A stretch of 40,136 bases of DNA from Candidatus Woesebacteria bacterium GW2011_GWB1_39_12 (GCA_000993405.1 LBWB01000016.1:1-40136); one strand, 5' to 3'. Counted from the first letter of the stretch, positions 9,117-17,110 are shown. The notes: generated from the sequence alone by a model not told the origin. Program-made: numbers and translations.

Positions 9117-9410
9117 TCAACTGATTGCATCTTCAATCCTTATTTCTTCCTCTTCTAATTTTTTTATTGCATCCCACTTGCTCTTTTTTTCCGCACCAAC
9201 CCTGCAACCCCGCAAGTATCGGGAAATGTATTGAATAGCCTTCTCTAAAACTATAAATGGACTGTCATCCTCAATCCATACTTCGTGGGATTTCCTGTCG
9301 CTGCAAATTTGACAGGAAAAAAACCAGTGGGCTTTGTCTTCAGTTGACTCAAGGCAAATATTTTCCACCCTCATATTTTTTATGATTTTAATCAGGTATT
9401 GTTCTATCAT
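9117..9410 (-). CDS. Hypothetical protein with Cys pairs
   Basis: ORF 97 aa, FSCQICSDRKSHEVW; starts within the TerL stop region. Confidence 0.55.
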   Translation of the reverse strand: MIEQYLIKIIKNMRVENICLESTEDKAHWFFSCQICSDRKSHEVWIEDDSPFIVLEKAIQYISRYLRGCRVGAEKKSKWDAIKKLEEEEIRIEDAIS

Positions 9411-11881
9411 ACATATCTCCAGTCTTTGGGTTCTTTTTCAAATATTGGCTTTCCTGGCATGGTGTCATCAACTATCTCAAATGACGGCTCACCATGAAGG
9501 CGGGAAGAAAAAGAATTTTTAACCACCGAACCCCTCTTTTCAGAATATCTCTTCAGACCAATTAAAAAGTAGTTAGTTGCGTGACAGTTTGAAACAAGAG
9601 CTCCATTAGCGAAGTATTCGTGAACATCTTCAACCTCTAGGTTGTATACCATGTCTTCTTCTCCACACTCTTGCTTGGAAACGATGGTTACATCTGGGGG
9701 AACAGTATTTTCCACCTGACCGAGAAATTGTTTGAGATGGTTTATTACATTCAATACAGTTGAATTTTTTTGGAACTTTAAGAACAATGGAATTAAAAGC
9801 ATGTTTAGAATGCCACGCTTTTCCTTCTGGTGTTCTTCTCCATATATGTGATAATTTATTGATTTTTTTAAGATGTTCTTTATTTTGTTTTCTCCGTTGT
9901 GGATTTTTGAAACTTTCTTTTGCATGTTGGGACATATGGAGACTTCTTGAGATACATTCAAGATTGGAAATATCATTGTTAAGCGAGTTACCGTCTTTAT
10001 GGTGTATTGCACAACCTTTTGGAAATTTTCCATGAATAGACATCCAAATTTCCTGATGAAGTCTTTTCCTACCTTTATAATGTTCAGTACCATTTGAATT
10101 AAAATACACCCTATCAGAACGATTAGGAGAATCAGGATACCTCCTATAAGTAATACCTTTGAATATGATTGCTTCTTGCATGTTTCTATTATATCACCAT
10201 AGTTCGTAGAATGTAAGTCAACGAAACCTTTATCTTTAATCCAGATTTTATGGTCGGGAGTTCCAATAAGAGATTTTCTATTTGAGAAATTAACTTTCAT
10301 TACCTTTGCGTTCTTCCTTGTCATCCAAGAACGAAGAACTTTCCTATATCCTTTTCTTGTTAAAACCATATCCCCAACTTTTACTTTCTTGATAAGTATT
10401 TCTCCCTTTGAAGTTTCAATTAAAGTTTCACCAACTAAACAAAAATGGTCTTTTCCCGTTGACTCCCAGATAAATTTGGGCACTCCCAGGAAATCCTCCT
10501 CCACCAATTTATACATAGTTGACCAGTGTTTTACAAATTCTTCTAAATCATAAGGTTTCATCTGGAATTTAATCTTTCCCGAAGCTAGCCAATCTATAAC
10601 CGTCTGTAAAGTTCGGTTTCGGTCAGCCCAGACATAACCCCAGTCCTTGTTCTCGCCCCACTTGGTATCTACCGCCCTGTCCTTGTCTTTGTGGTAGTAA
10701 CAGAGGTGGACTTTGTGAGGATATTTTTCCCTCAACTGGCGGGGAACGGTCAAGTCGGGAAGGGCATCCATGATAAGTACCGCATCAAATTTATTTCTCA
10801 GGTTCTCAATATCGTCCCACTCCTTAGTGCTCCCTACTTGGAAAATTCCCTCCTTATTTCCCAAAACATAATGTTTTTTCAACCCTTGGTCAACCCCCAT
10901 AATACAGTTGGTTTGGGAGTTTGGAGTTTCAACCACGTTTTTTAAGATAAGGGAGGCATCAATGATGGTGTCACTGCCCATGTAAGGTTTGCCTAAAACA
11001 AAATTATAGAAGTAGGCCTTGTTTTTATCCTCCTCCTCCAAAATCAGATTTTTAACATCTATCCACTCGGCCATCATCTGGTTAATCCAGTACCCTTTCA
11101 TCTCCCGACTGGGGTATTTAGCGACCCATTCGCCATGAGTCCTGTCGTAATTCTCTATTTTCTTTCCGCACCTGAAACAGATGTAGCGGCCATTGGCTTT
11201 GTCCACATTATTATCCCAATCCATGTACTGGTAATGTCCACAGGAGGGTTTTATAAACCAATGGTTCTGGGTTGAGAGGGTGAATTTTGCTCCTACTCCA
11301 GCCGTTGGGGCTGAAGGATTGGAAAGGAACCACTCGCCGTGATAGGGAGAAAATTTGACCCTTGAGGAGTAAATGTCAATCGTTGACAAGTCGCTTCGGT
11401 CTACCTCATCATAAACGTTTAAATCGGAAGACAACATAATCGCCTCTTTGCTGGTGAAAGTTCCCTTGTAGAAGATAAACGAGTCCCCGACTTTCTTGGT
11501 TTCTATGGAGTCTTTGTCCTTAACCCATTTGTAAATCTGGGAATTATTGTTTACGATTGGATTGACTTTGGAAGGTACAAACTTCCTAACGTCCTCTACT
11601 GTTGGGAGCGTGTAGATAATATTCATGTTTCTAAACTTCGCCATCCAAAAGGTTTTTAGAATCATCATGATTGAGAGACCCATCTGGGCTGATTTCTGGT
11701 AAACCTGGCGGGGAGACATATCACAAAAAGGCTCTATAAGGTATTTATGCCTCTTGAAAGAGATGGGAATTGCCCTCTCACTCTTCATTTTGTTAGCGTA
11801 AATCCAGACCAAAGGATTAACTGATTGAGCCTCGTAGATTATTTTTGTTAACTCTTCTTTGGTGAATTCCTTATTATCCAT
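9407..11881 (-). CDS. terL: Terminase large subunit (GpA-like) precursor, interrupted by an intein
   Basis: ORF 824 aa; Walker-B-like NVYDEVDRSD, zinc-binding CGHYQYMDW...CFRCGKKIEN, nuclease MGVDQGLKK; intein between GKDHF and CHATNYFLIGL. Confidence 0.9.
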   Translation of the reverse strand: MDNKEFTKEELTKIIYEAQSVNPLVWIYANKMKSERAIPISFKRHKYLIEPFCDMSPRQVYQKSAQMGLSIMMILKTFWMAKFRNMNIIYTLPTVEDVRKFVPSKVNPIVNNNSQIYKWVKDKDSIETKKVGDSFIFYKGTFTSKEAIMLSSDLNVYDEVDRSDLSTIDIYSSRVKFSPYHGEWFLSNPSAPTAGVGAKFTLSTQNHWFIKPSCGHYQYMDWDNNVDKANGRYICFRCGKKIENYDRTHGEWVAKYPSREMKGYWINQMMAEWIDVKNLILEEEDKNKAYFYNFVLGKPYMGSDTIIDASLILKNVVETPNSQTNCIMGVDQGLKKHYVLGNKEGIFQVGSTKEWDDIENLRNKFDAVLIMDALPDLTVPRQLREKYPHKVHLCYYHKDKDRAVDTKWGENKDWGYVWADRNRTLQTVIDWLASGKIKFQMKPYDLEEFVKHWSTMYKLVEEDFLGVPKFIWESTGKDHFCLVGETLIETSKGEILIKKVKVGDMVLTRKGYRKVLRSWMTRKNAKVMKVNFSNRKSLIGTPDHKIWIKDKGFVDLHSTNYGDIIETCKKQSYSKVLLIGGILILLIVLIGCILIQMVLNIIKVGKDFIRKFGCLFMENFQKVVQYTIKTVTRLTMIFPILNVSQEVSICPNMQKKVSKIHNGENKIKNILKKSINYHIYGEEHQKEKRGILNMLLIPLFLKFQKNSTVLNVINHLKQFLGQVENTVPPDVTIVSKQECGEEDMVYNLEVEDVHEYFANGALVSNCHATNYFLIGLKRYSEKRGSVVKNSFSSRLHGEPSFEIVDDTMPGKPIFEKEPKDWRYV
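9630..10181 (-). CDS. HNH endonuclease nested in the intein in a different reading frame
   Basis: ORF 183 aa: RLHQEIWMSIHGKFPKGCAIHHKDGNSLNNDISNLECISRSLHMSQHA (HNH_3-like) and C-terminal CIECNKPS...YCSPRCNHRF; 11881-10181 = 1700, not a multiple of 3. Confidence 0.9.
   Translation of the reverse strand: MQEAIIFKGITYRRYPDSPNRSDRVYFNSNGTEHYKGRKRLHQEIWMSIHGKFPKGCAIHHKDGNSLNNDISNLECISRSLHMSQHAKESFKNPQRRKQNKEHLKKINKLSHIWRRTPEGKAWHSKHAFNSIVLKVPKKFNCIECNKPSQTISRSGGKYCSPRCNHRFQARVWRRRHGIQPRG
10188..10196 (-). promoter_or_regulatory. Candidate extended -10 element (TGATATAAT) just upstream of the nested HNH start
   Basis: Minus-strand TGATATAAT-agaaac-ATG. Confidence 0.3.
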
Positions 11882-11882
11882 A

Positions 11883-12335
11883 TCATTCTTTTTTTAAGGC
11901 ATCTATAATTGTCTTACTAATTTTCTCCAGAGTTTTGGTGTCATGAGTAATTACGATTGGTTTGTCTTCATTTCCCTCCAAAACTGCTATCTGTTTGTAT
12001 CTTGCATCCCTTGATTTAAGATAGAAAATTTCAGGTATGGGAGATTTGCTTTTGAACTTCTGGATAAGGGATTCCTCCACCTGTTCGTTGACTATCTGCT
12101 GGGCCTCCTCGAATTTGAGCTTGAATTTTGGGTCTTTCATCCAAGTCCTGTAGGTGGAGTAGCGGATGTTGGCCTCTTTGCAGGACTTGTAGATTAATCC
12201 TCCTTTTTCAATGAAGGCCCTGACAAAGTCAATCTGTTTGGCGACCGTTCCTTTCATATAGGGAGTGATGACCTTCCCATCTTTGATTTCTACTCCCCTA
12301 ATGATTTCTTTACTTTTCGTGAGGGTATTTACCAT
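11883..12335 (-). CDS. Terminase small subunit-like DNA-binding protein
   Basis: ORF 150 aa directly upstream of terL; HTH-like GGLIYKSCKEANIRYSTYRTWMKDPKFKLKFEEA. Confidence 0.7.
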   Translation of the reverse strand: MVNTLTKSKEIIRGVEIKDGKVITPYMKGTVAKQIDFVRAFIEKGGLIYKSCKEANIRYSTYRTWMKDPKFKLKFEEAQQIVNEQVEESLIQKFKSKSPIPEIFYLKSRDARYKQIAVLEGNEDKPIVITHDTKTLEKISKTIIDALKKE

Positions 12336-12612
12336 AGGCTTTTTTAAACTCAGGATTTGGCCTCCCGTCTTTGTTAGGTTGGATTAAATCCTTGTAATGT
12401 TTCCGTCTCATTTCATCTTTCTTCTGTTTCCATCCTAAAGTATAGGCATCTACCTTGCCTAAACCAGTCTTACCGACAACCGAGTAGGCATGGACTTTGC
12501 TACATTTAGCACAATAATAACTTCTTGTCACCCACTCACGGTTTAGGGGTCTTTCCTCAAAATTGCACTTCAGTTGTCCGATTTTTGGCCTCATCAGCTC
12601 TTCAAATTTCAT
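12310..12612 (-). CDS. Hypothetical protein with CxxC motif
   Basis: ORF 100 aa, YYCAKCSKVHAY. Confidence 0.55.
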   Translation of the reverse strand: MKFEELMRPKIGQLKCNFEERPLNREWVTRSYYCAKCSKVHAYSVVGKTGLGKVDAYTLGWKQKKDEMRRKHYKDLIQPNKDGRPNPEFKKAYGKYPHEK

Positions 12613-12857
12613 AGAATGGTTTCTTTCCGACTATAAACTTTCCTCTCAAACTCCTGTAGCTTCCGTTTACGCTCCATGTCAGGTTCTTCAGATTTCAGAA
12701 TAGTTCCTTTCGGTTTAATCCCGTCTTTTACTAATTTTTTTTCTAATTTTGGAATCTCACTTTTTCCTGAAGGTGGATTTACATAATAAAGAAAGAGGAA
12801 ACTTCCAACGAAAGACCCAAGGAAAGACCCCAGTAGACTCAAAATAAAGAGGAACAT
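12609..12857 (-). CDS. Small membrane protein
   Basis: ORF 82 aa, N-terminal TM MFLFILSLLGSFLGSFVGSFLFLYYV; overlaps the next start. Confidence 0.6.
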   Translation of the reverse strand: MFLFILSLLGSFLGSFVGSFLFLYYVNPPSGKSEIPKLEKKLVKDGIKPKGTILKSEEPDMERKRKLQEFERKVYSRKETIL

Positions 12858-12862
12858 AATTA

Positions 12863-12891
12863 AATCTACTACAATATTTAAAAAATGTCAA
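12863..12891 (-). promoter_or_regulatory. Candidate promoter (TTGACA-N17-TAGATT)
   Basis: Perfect -35 at 12886-12891, 17-nt spacer. Confidence 0.55.
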
Positions 12892-12999
12892 CTATCTACA
12901 AAAATACGGACCACAGGGTGGTCCAAGGTCATGATTCAGGAAATACCACCATGCGTAAATAATCAGTAAAAACATCAACCATAGAAATATCTTAATCAT
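12892..12999 (-). CDS. Small membrane peptide, 35 aa
   Basis: MIKIFLWLMFLLIIYAWWYFLNHDLGPPCGPYFCR; ATGA overlap with the upstream gene. Confidence 0.5.
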   Translation of the reverse strand: MIKIFLWLMFLLIIYAWWYFLNHDLGPPCGPYFCR

Positions 13000-13151
13000 A
13001 TTTTCTTTTGAAATTTCTTTATCCTTGTCCTTAAATTACCATCCATCAAAGCCCAAGGGTCCATAGGATACATCTTAGATATATCTGCCGTAATCTTTTT
13101 TATAGCTTCCTCCTTGTTTTTAAACCCGTTCCTCTGCCAATTAGGAATCAT
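12996..13151 (-). CDS. Small hypothetical protein, 51 aa
   Basis: MIPNWQRNGFKNKEEAIKKITADISKMYPMDPWALMDGNLRTRIKKFQKKI. Confidence 0.5.
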   Translation of the reverse strand: MIPNWQRNGFKNKEEAIKKITADISKMYPMDPWALMDGNLRTRIKKFQKKI

Positions 13152-13611
13152 ATATTTTTCCCACCCGCTTTCCAATTAAAATATTAACACACTTTTCACA
13201 GTACCATTTATGGTCTATGGTTACATCCCCATTTTCATTCTCGTAGGTAATAAGATAAGTCTTGTAAGTAACTCCTCGCTCAAAATGTCCCTGACACCAA
13301 CCCTCCTTAAATGAGAAATGATACTCACCAAAATTAGGCAGCTTAACTTCTTTAACTTCAATTTTTTCTAATTTTTCTCCGTCTTCATGTGTAGACACTA
13401 CTGTATCATCTGTAGACACATCAGTAACTTTAACCCCTATTTCTGGAACTATGTAAAATAAGGTTTTCCCTTTGGCAGTTACGGCAAGGGGTAGCTCCCT
13501 TATATACCTATAAATATTTTTTCTGAAATCAATTATACTAACTTTAACTGTAGACATATGTAGACACATGATAACACAACTGTAGACACTTGTAAAGTGA
13601 TGTGTAGACAC
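13141..13611 (-). CDS. Phd/YefM antitoxin-like DNA-binding domain fused to a zinc-ribbon tail; candidate regulator
   Basis: MSTVKVSIIDFRKNIYRYIRELPLAVTAKGKTLFYIVP resembles Phd/YefM; C-terminal HKWYCEKCVNIL; real start is probably the internal ATG at 13557. Confidence 0.6.
   Translation of the reverse strand: MSTHHFTSVYSCVIMCLHMSTVKVSIIDFRKNIYRYIRELPLAVTAKGKTLFYIVPEIGVKVTDVSTDDTVVSTHEDGEKLEKIEVKEVKLPNFGEYHFSFKEGWCQGHFERGVTYKTYLITYENENGDVTIDHKWYCEKCVNILIGKRVGKIYDS
13390..13419. repeat. Two intragenic TGTAGACAC sites
   Basis: Copies at 13390-13398 and 13411-13419. Confidence 0.8.
13549..13611. promoter_or_regulatory. Operator array of four TGTAGACA(C/T) sites
   Basis: Copies at 13549, 13559, 13581, 13603; spacing 10, 22, 22 bp; next to minus-strand -10 TACAAT at 13612-13617. 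Confidence 0.75.
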
Positions 13612-14400
13612 ATTGTACTTTTAGAGCGTATTATCAACAAAAAAAGGGAGGGGTACTTAAAAACTACACTCAGGGGGAGAGGGAATAGTCAATAATCACA
13701 AGGCTACCCCCATGAGTTACCCTACCTCCCTTGAAATTCTGGGAGTCTGAAGTCCTAAACCTTGTCCTATCAAGCTAAACTTGAATTAAACAAAGGCAGG
13801 GTATCACTTATGTAGTGTGTCTTATAGTTTATGGGTGATGTGTATTGATGTAGTTAAGTGTCAGAATAGTACGTCGTCTATTATAGCATTTACGACGTTA
13901 CAACTTTAGCTTCAATTTGAGGCTGTGAAGAAATAATCGTAACGCAATCTCAAACCTGTTTTGTTGCTTTGTTGCTGTTCCTTTTGGTTGTTACTTGCTG
14001 TCTATTAAAATGGTTCTTTATGGTTTGGGGTTTTAACTGTCCTGTTTTTTTATGGCTTATAATGGTCTTTCTTTCTGTCTTGTAGTTTGCTTTTGTTTTG
14101 CTGTCTATTTGCTTAAGGTTGTATTTTCTCTCGTGTAGGGGTTCAAGGCTAAACGGATAAACTTTTAAGAGCTGAGCCTATAAAAAACAACGTAAAATGC
14201 CCCACGTTGAACGTTATCAAGTGTTAAGCTACCTTTCATCCTTTATTATATAGTATATTGTATAATACTTTGTACAAGTTTATTCTCCGCAAATGATGTT
14301 TTTTAGGCTCGTTTTCTTGCGGTTATTCTGGTTCATGCCTATGGTTTTAGAGCTAGTGTTCATACTGTATCAATCTATATAATTTCTTTGTTAAATACTC

Positions 14401-14430
14401 TTGACATAAGTATATTGTATACTGTATCAT
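14401..14430 (+). promoter_or_regulatory. Candidate early promoter (TTGACA-N18-TATCAT)
   Basis: TTGACA 14401-14406, TATCAT 14425-14430, in the divergent non-coding region. Confidence 0.6.
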
Positions 14431-14535
14431 CAAGGTACAGGATTAAATAAATATAAGCACTTTAACAATTAGGTTTAACACTTTAGACAAGACACCTTCG
14501 CCCTTTATTATAAATTGGCGTAGTCTTGGTTATCT

Positions 14536-14775
14536 ATGTGGAAATATAGAACTTGTTTATATTCTCATAAACGAAAAAAGCAACCTCGTTATTGGGTTAT
14601 AACTTGTAGATGTTGTAAAGAAAAATGGATTGTAAAAAGTAATCCTGTTGGGGAAATAGATAGACATTGTAATAATGGTTGGGGATTAAATCAAAATCAT
14701 AAAGAGCCATATATTACCCACGAAAAATGGATTTCTCCTAAAACGGATGAGCTTGGATTTTTCTTTACATTTTAA
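14536..14775 (+). CDS. Small Cys-rich early protein
   Basis: ORF 79 aa, ITCRCCKEKWIVKS; first early gene. Confidence 0.6.
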   Translation: MWKYRTCLYSHKRKKQPRYWVITCRCCKEKWIVKSNPVGEIDRHCNNGWGLNQNHKEPYITHEKWISPKTDELGFFFTF

Positions 14776-14784
14776 TAATAGAGG

Positions 14785-14811
14785 ACAAGCGGGAAATAAT
14801 TCCCGTCTTGT
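14785..14811 (+). terminator. Hairpin, terminator or attenuator
   Basis: ACAAG c GGGAA ataa TTCCC gt CTTGT followed by TTAA. Confidence 0.5.
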
Positions 14812-14830
14812 TTAAGGTGTTAATAATCAG

Positions 14831-14862
14831 ATATCAACGAAGTATTTTTACTTGGTTGATAT
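14831..14862. promoter_or_regulatory. Long near-perfect inverted repeat
   Basis: ATATCAAC g AAGTA tttt TACTT g GTTGATAT, 13 bp with one mismatch. Confidence 0.6.
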
Positions 14863-14892
14863 TCGGTTATTATAAATTTATATTTTAATTAT

Positions 14893-15222
14893 ATGACCTA
14901 CTCTAAAACTGAGAGGGAACAATATAACGAGTATAGGTTGGCGGTTTGTGAAAAGTTATCAATTAGAGAGCTTGACTATAACGCTTTTAGGCGATTAGGT
15001 CAGAAGCTATGTAATATTTATGTTCAATCTTGTAATGGTGAGATTGACGAAATAGAGTACGAACAACAGGTAAGACCGTTATACATAAAAGCGGAGGCAT
15101 TAGCGAGACGCTTAAAACTTGAAATATATTTTCAGACTGACCCAAGAGGGAACACAATATATTTAAGCAAAGAAAAGATAGTAGATAATGACTATACACG
15201 AAATAGCATATCAATATATTAA
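14893..15222 (+). CDS. Early hypothetical protein
   Basis: ORF 109 aa. Confidence 0.65.
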   Translation: MTYSKTEREQYNEYRLAVCEKLSIRELDYNAFRRLGQKLCNIYVQSCNGEIDEIEYEQQVRPLYIKAEALARRLKLEIYFQTDPRGNTIYLSKEKIVDNDYTRNSISIY

Positions 15223-15232
15223 TTAATAGCTT

Positions 15233-15460
15233 ATGGGCTTTATGGATAAGCATAAAGCTCTGAAAGTTAGAAATTATAAATTGAGATTAATATCTCACAA
15301 AAAATATATGAAGATTTACGACTTAGACGGGGTGGATATTGATGAAGTATTTAGAGAGCTTGAAAGCCTGGAAGAAAAGAAAAAGGAAGTAAGGAAAGAA
15401 GAAAAAGAAAAAGCAAAAGAACGGTTTGATAATTATAAATTAAAACTAAATGGAATATGA
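15233..15460 (+). CDS. Early hypothetical protein
   Basis: ORF 75 aa, Lys/Glu-rich. Confidence 0.55.
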   Translation: MGFMDKHKALKVRNYKLRLISHKKYMKIYDLDGVDIDEVFRELESLEEKKKEVRKEEKEKAKERFDNYKLKLNGI

Positions 15461-15648
15461 AATCAACTAAAAAAATGATTGATTGGCTGTATAAGAGTGA
15501 TGATTGTTCGGATTTTCAAAAGGGGTTACGTTTCAAAATGTGGAGTCGTTACATTATGAGAAAGTTTAATGCGGTTGATGTTTCCAATTATAAGTTAAAT
15601 GACAAAGAATTTTCGTTACTTGAAAAAGTAACAGGAATAAAAGTATGA
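15457..15648 (+). CDS. Early hypothetical protein
   Basis: ORF 63 aa, ATGA overlap. Confidence 0.55.
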   Translation: MKSTKKMIDWLYKSDDCSDFQKGLRFKMWSRYIMRKFNAVDVSNYKLNDKEFSLLEKVTGIKV

Positions 15649-15779
15649 AAACAATAGATAGAATGATTATTGAAAATCTTGAACAACAGATTGAAATTTT
15701 AGAAGGTAAGGTTGATTTATTAATGGGACATATTAAAAAGTTAGAAAAAATTATAAAAGATTTAACAGAAAAAATATGA
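15645..15779 (+). CDS. Small coiled-coil protein, 44 aa
   Basis: MKTIDRMIIENLEQQIEILEGKVDLLMGHIKKLEKIIKDLTEKI, overlaps both neighbours by ATGA. Confidence 0.55.
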   Translation: MKTIDRMIIENLEQQIEILEGKVDLLMGHIKKLEKIIKDLTEKI

Positions 15780-16021
15780 ATACAAAAAAATGTAAACATA
15801 GTATAACAACTATGTCAAAGGTTGGGTTTGATTTTAGATGTGATAAATGCGGGGGAATAGTCCTTGATATGAGTGAAGATAATTTTACTGATAACGAATA
15901 TATGGAAGAAGTAAAAAGAGAAAATGACGAAGAAGCAAGAATGGAAGAATTAGACCGAATGGACTACAATTTTGATAGAAATTTTGAGAATGGCACTTTT
16001 GATGAGGGGGTGTCAAAATGA
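15776..16021 (+). CDS. Zinc-ribbon-like small protein
   Basis: ORF 81 aa, FRCDKCGGIVLDM. Confidence 0.6.
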   Translation: MNTKKCKHSITTMSKVGFDFRCDKCGGIVLDMSEDNFTDNEYMEEVKRENDEEARMEELDRMDYNFDRNFENGTFDEGVSK

Positions 16022-16212
16022 AATACAAAGACTTTGAGGACTTTTTACGGAAAAAACACGCTGACCAGTACACAGGTACTGATGACTTAATGCCTGATGA
16101 TTATGAAGATTGGTTAATGGATTTGAGTGCTGATGATTTTATTGATTTTGGGAACGAATACGGGAAAGTAATTAAAAGTTTCATGAAGTTTCATGGAAGA
16201 ATTAGCAATTAA
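16018..16212 (+). CDS. Early hypothetical protein
   Basis: ORF 64 aa, acidic. Confidence 0.55.
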   Translation: MKYKDFEDFLRKKHADQYTGTDDLMPDDYEDWLMDLSADDFIDFGNEYGKVIKSFMKFHGRISN

Positions 16213-16214
16213 TT

Positions 16215-16844
16215 ATGAAAGGAGAACATATGAATAACTTTTTAACAAAGAAAGTAGAAAAGAAAGCGGGAGAAATAGAGAGAAAAGGGAAAAAGTTTAT
16301 AAAGAGATTGAAAGTTTATGCGGTAGCTCTTGGTGTTGGGTTGTTTGTTATTGGTATGTTTTTGGCTTTTATGAACGTAAGCCGTTGGTATGACGAGAAC
16401 AGGGTTTTGTTTCAATTCCCGATTATCATTAAATTACAAGCCCCTGTAAGGATAGAGAAAAGAGCTAAAAGCGTGAAAATACAGGCGTCTGATAGGGTTA
16501 AAAGCCCTGTTGTACTAAGTCAAGCTATCCCTGTACCTTTAACCGAAAAAGAACAAATTTTAGCCCAAAAACATGGGGCGATATTATGGAAGATATACGG
16601 ACTTGAAAGTACTTGGGGAAAGGCTGACGGTTGTAGATTAAATAATAAGGGTTGGGGAGGGTTTGGGGTAATGAACGAGGGGCAAGTGATTTGTTATGAA
16701 AGCTTTACGAAAGCTGTTGAACGTGCCGAGTTTTGGCTTTCTAAGATGAACCCTGATAAGAATTTGAATGAAGCTTTGTGCCTATGGAATACAGGTATAA
16801 GACAACCAATGTGTAATTATTCTATAAGTTATGAAAATCTATGA
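16215..16844 (+). CDS. Membrane-anchored lytic-transglycosylase/lysozyme-like protein
   Basis: ORF 209 aa: TM VYAVALGVGLFVIGMFLAFMNV, then ILWKIYGLESTWGKADGCRLNNKGWGGFGV. Confidence 0.6.
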   Translation: MKGEHMNNFLTKKVEKKAGEIERKGKKFIKRLKVYAVALGVGLFVIGMFLAFMNVSRWYDENRVLFQFPIIIKLQAPVRIEKRAKSVKIQASDRVKSPVVLSQAIPVPLTEKEQILAQKHGAILWKIYGLESTWGKADGCRLNNKGWGGFGVMNEGQVICYESFTKAVERAEFWLSKMNPDKNLNEALCLWNTGIRQPMCNYSISYENL

Positions 16845-17065
16845 AATATCCTTATTTATTATTAAATGGTGTATTGTATTTATGTATTGATGATGATTAC
16901 CTAAACAAAAGAAAAAGAGAAAAAGAAAAGAACACTTTAAGGCTAACAGGCAAGAGTAAGTTTGTCAAGCTGTCAAGCCCCCTTGCGGGAAATATACGGG
17001 AAAAGATATTGAACGCTATTAAGGGTTTAGTTGAGCTGTATAACGAGTTGAAATTATCAGTATAA
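16841..17065 (+). CDS. Early hypothetical protein
   Basis: ORF 74 aa. Confidence 0.5.
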   Translation: MKYPYLLLNGVLYLCIDDDYLNKRKREKEKNTLRLTGKSKFVKLSSPLAGNIREKILNAIKGLVELYNELKLSV

Positions 17066-17076
17066 TACTGTATACT
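17048..17076 (+). promoter_or_regulatory. Candidate early promoter (TTGAAA-N17-TATACT)
   Basis: TTGAAA 17048-17053, 17-nt spacer, TATACT 17071-17076; contains ATACTGTAT. Confidence 0.6.
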
Positions 17077-17110
17077 TTATATAATTAAAAGTTAATAAAT
17101 AAAAAAAGAA

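Larger units (their letters stand above)
9587..10441 (-). other. Intein, 285 aa, in the TerL nuclease domain
   Basis: Starts CLVGETLIETSKGEILIKKVKVGDMV, block B LIGTPDHKIWI, block F DMVYNLEVEDVHEYFANGALVSN, followed by +1 Cys. Confidence 0.88.

Noticed and set aside
9760-10035. Plus-strand ORF of 91 aa inside the intein/HNH region
   Set aside because: A third overlapping frame opposite the HNH gene; no domain-like sequence.
13141-13611. Complete toxin-antitoxin pair
   Set aside because: Phd/YefM-like N-terminus is present but neither neighbour resembles a Doc, YoeB or RelE toxin.
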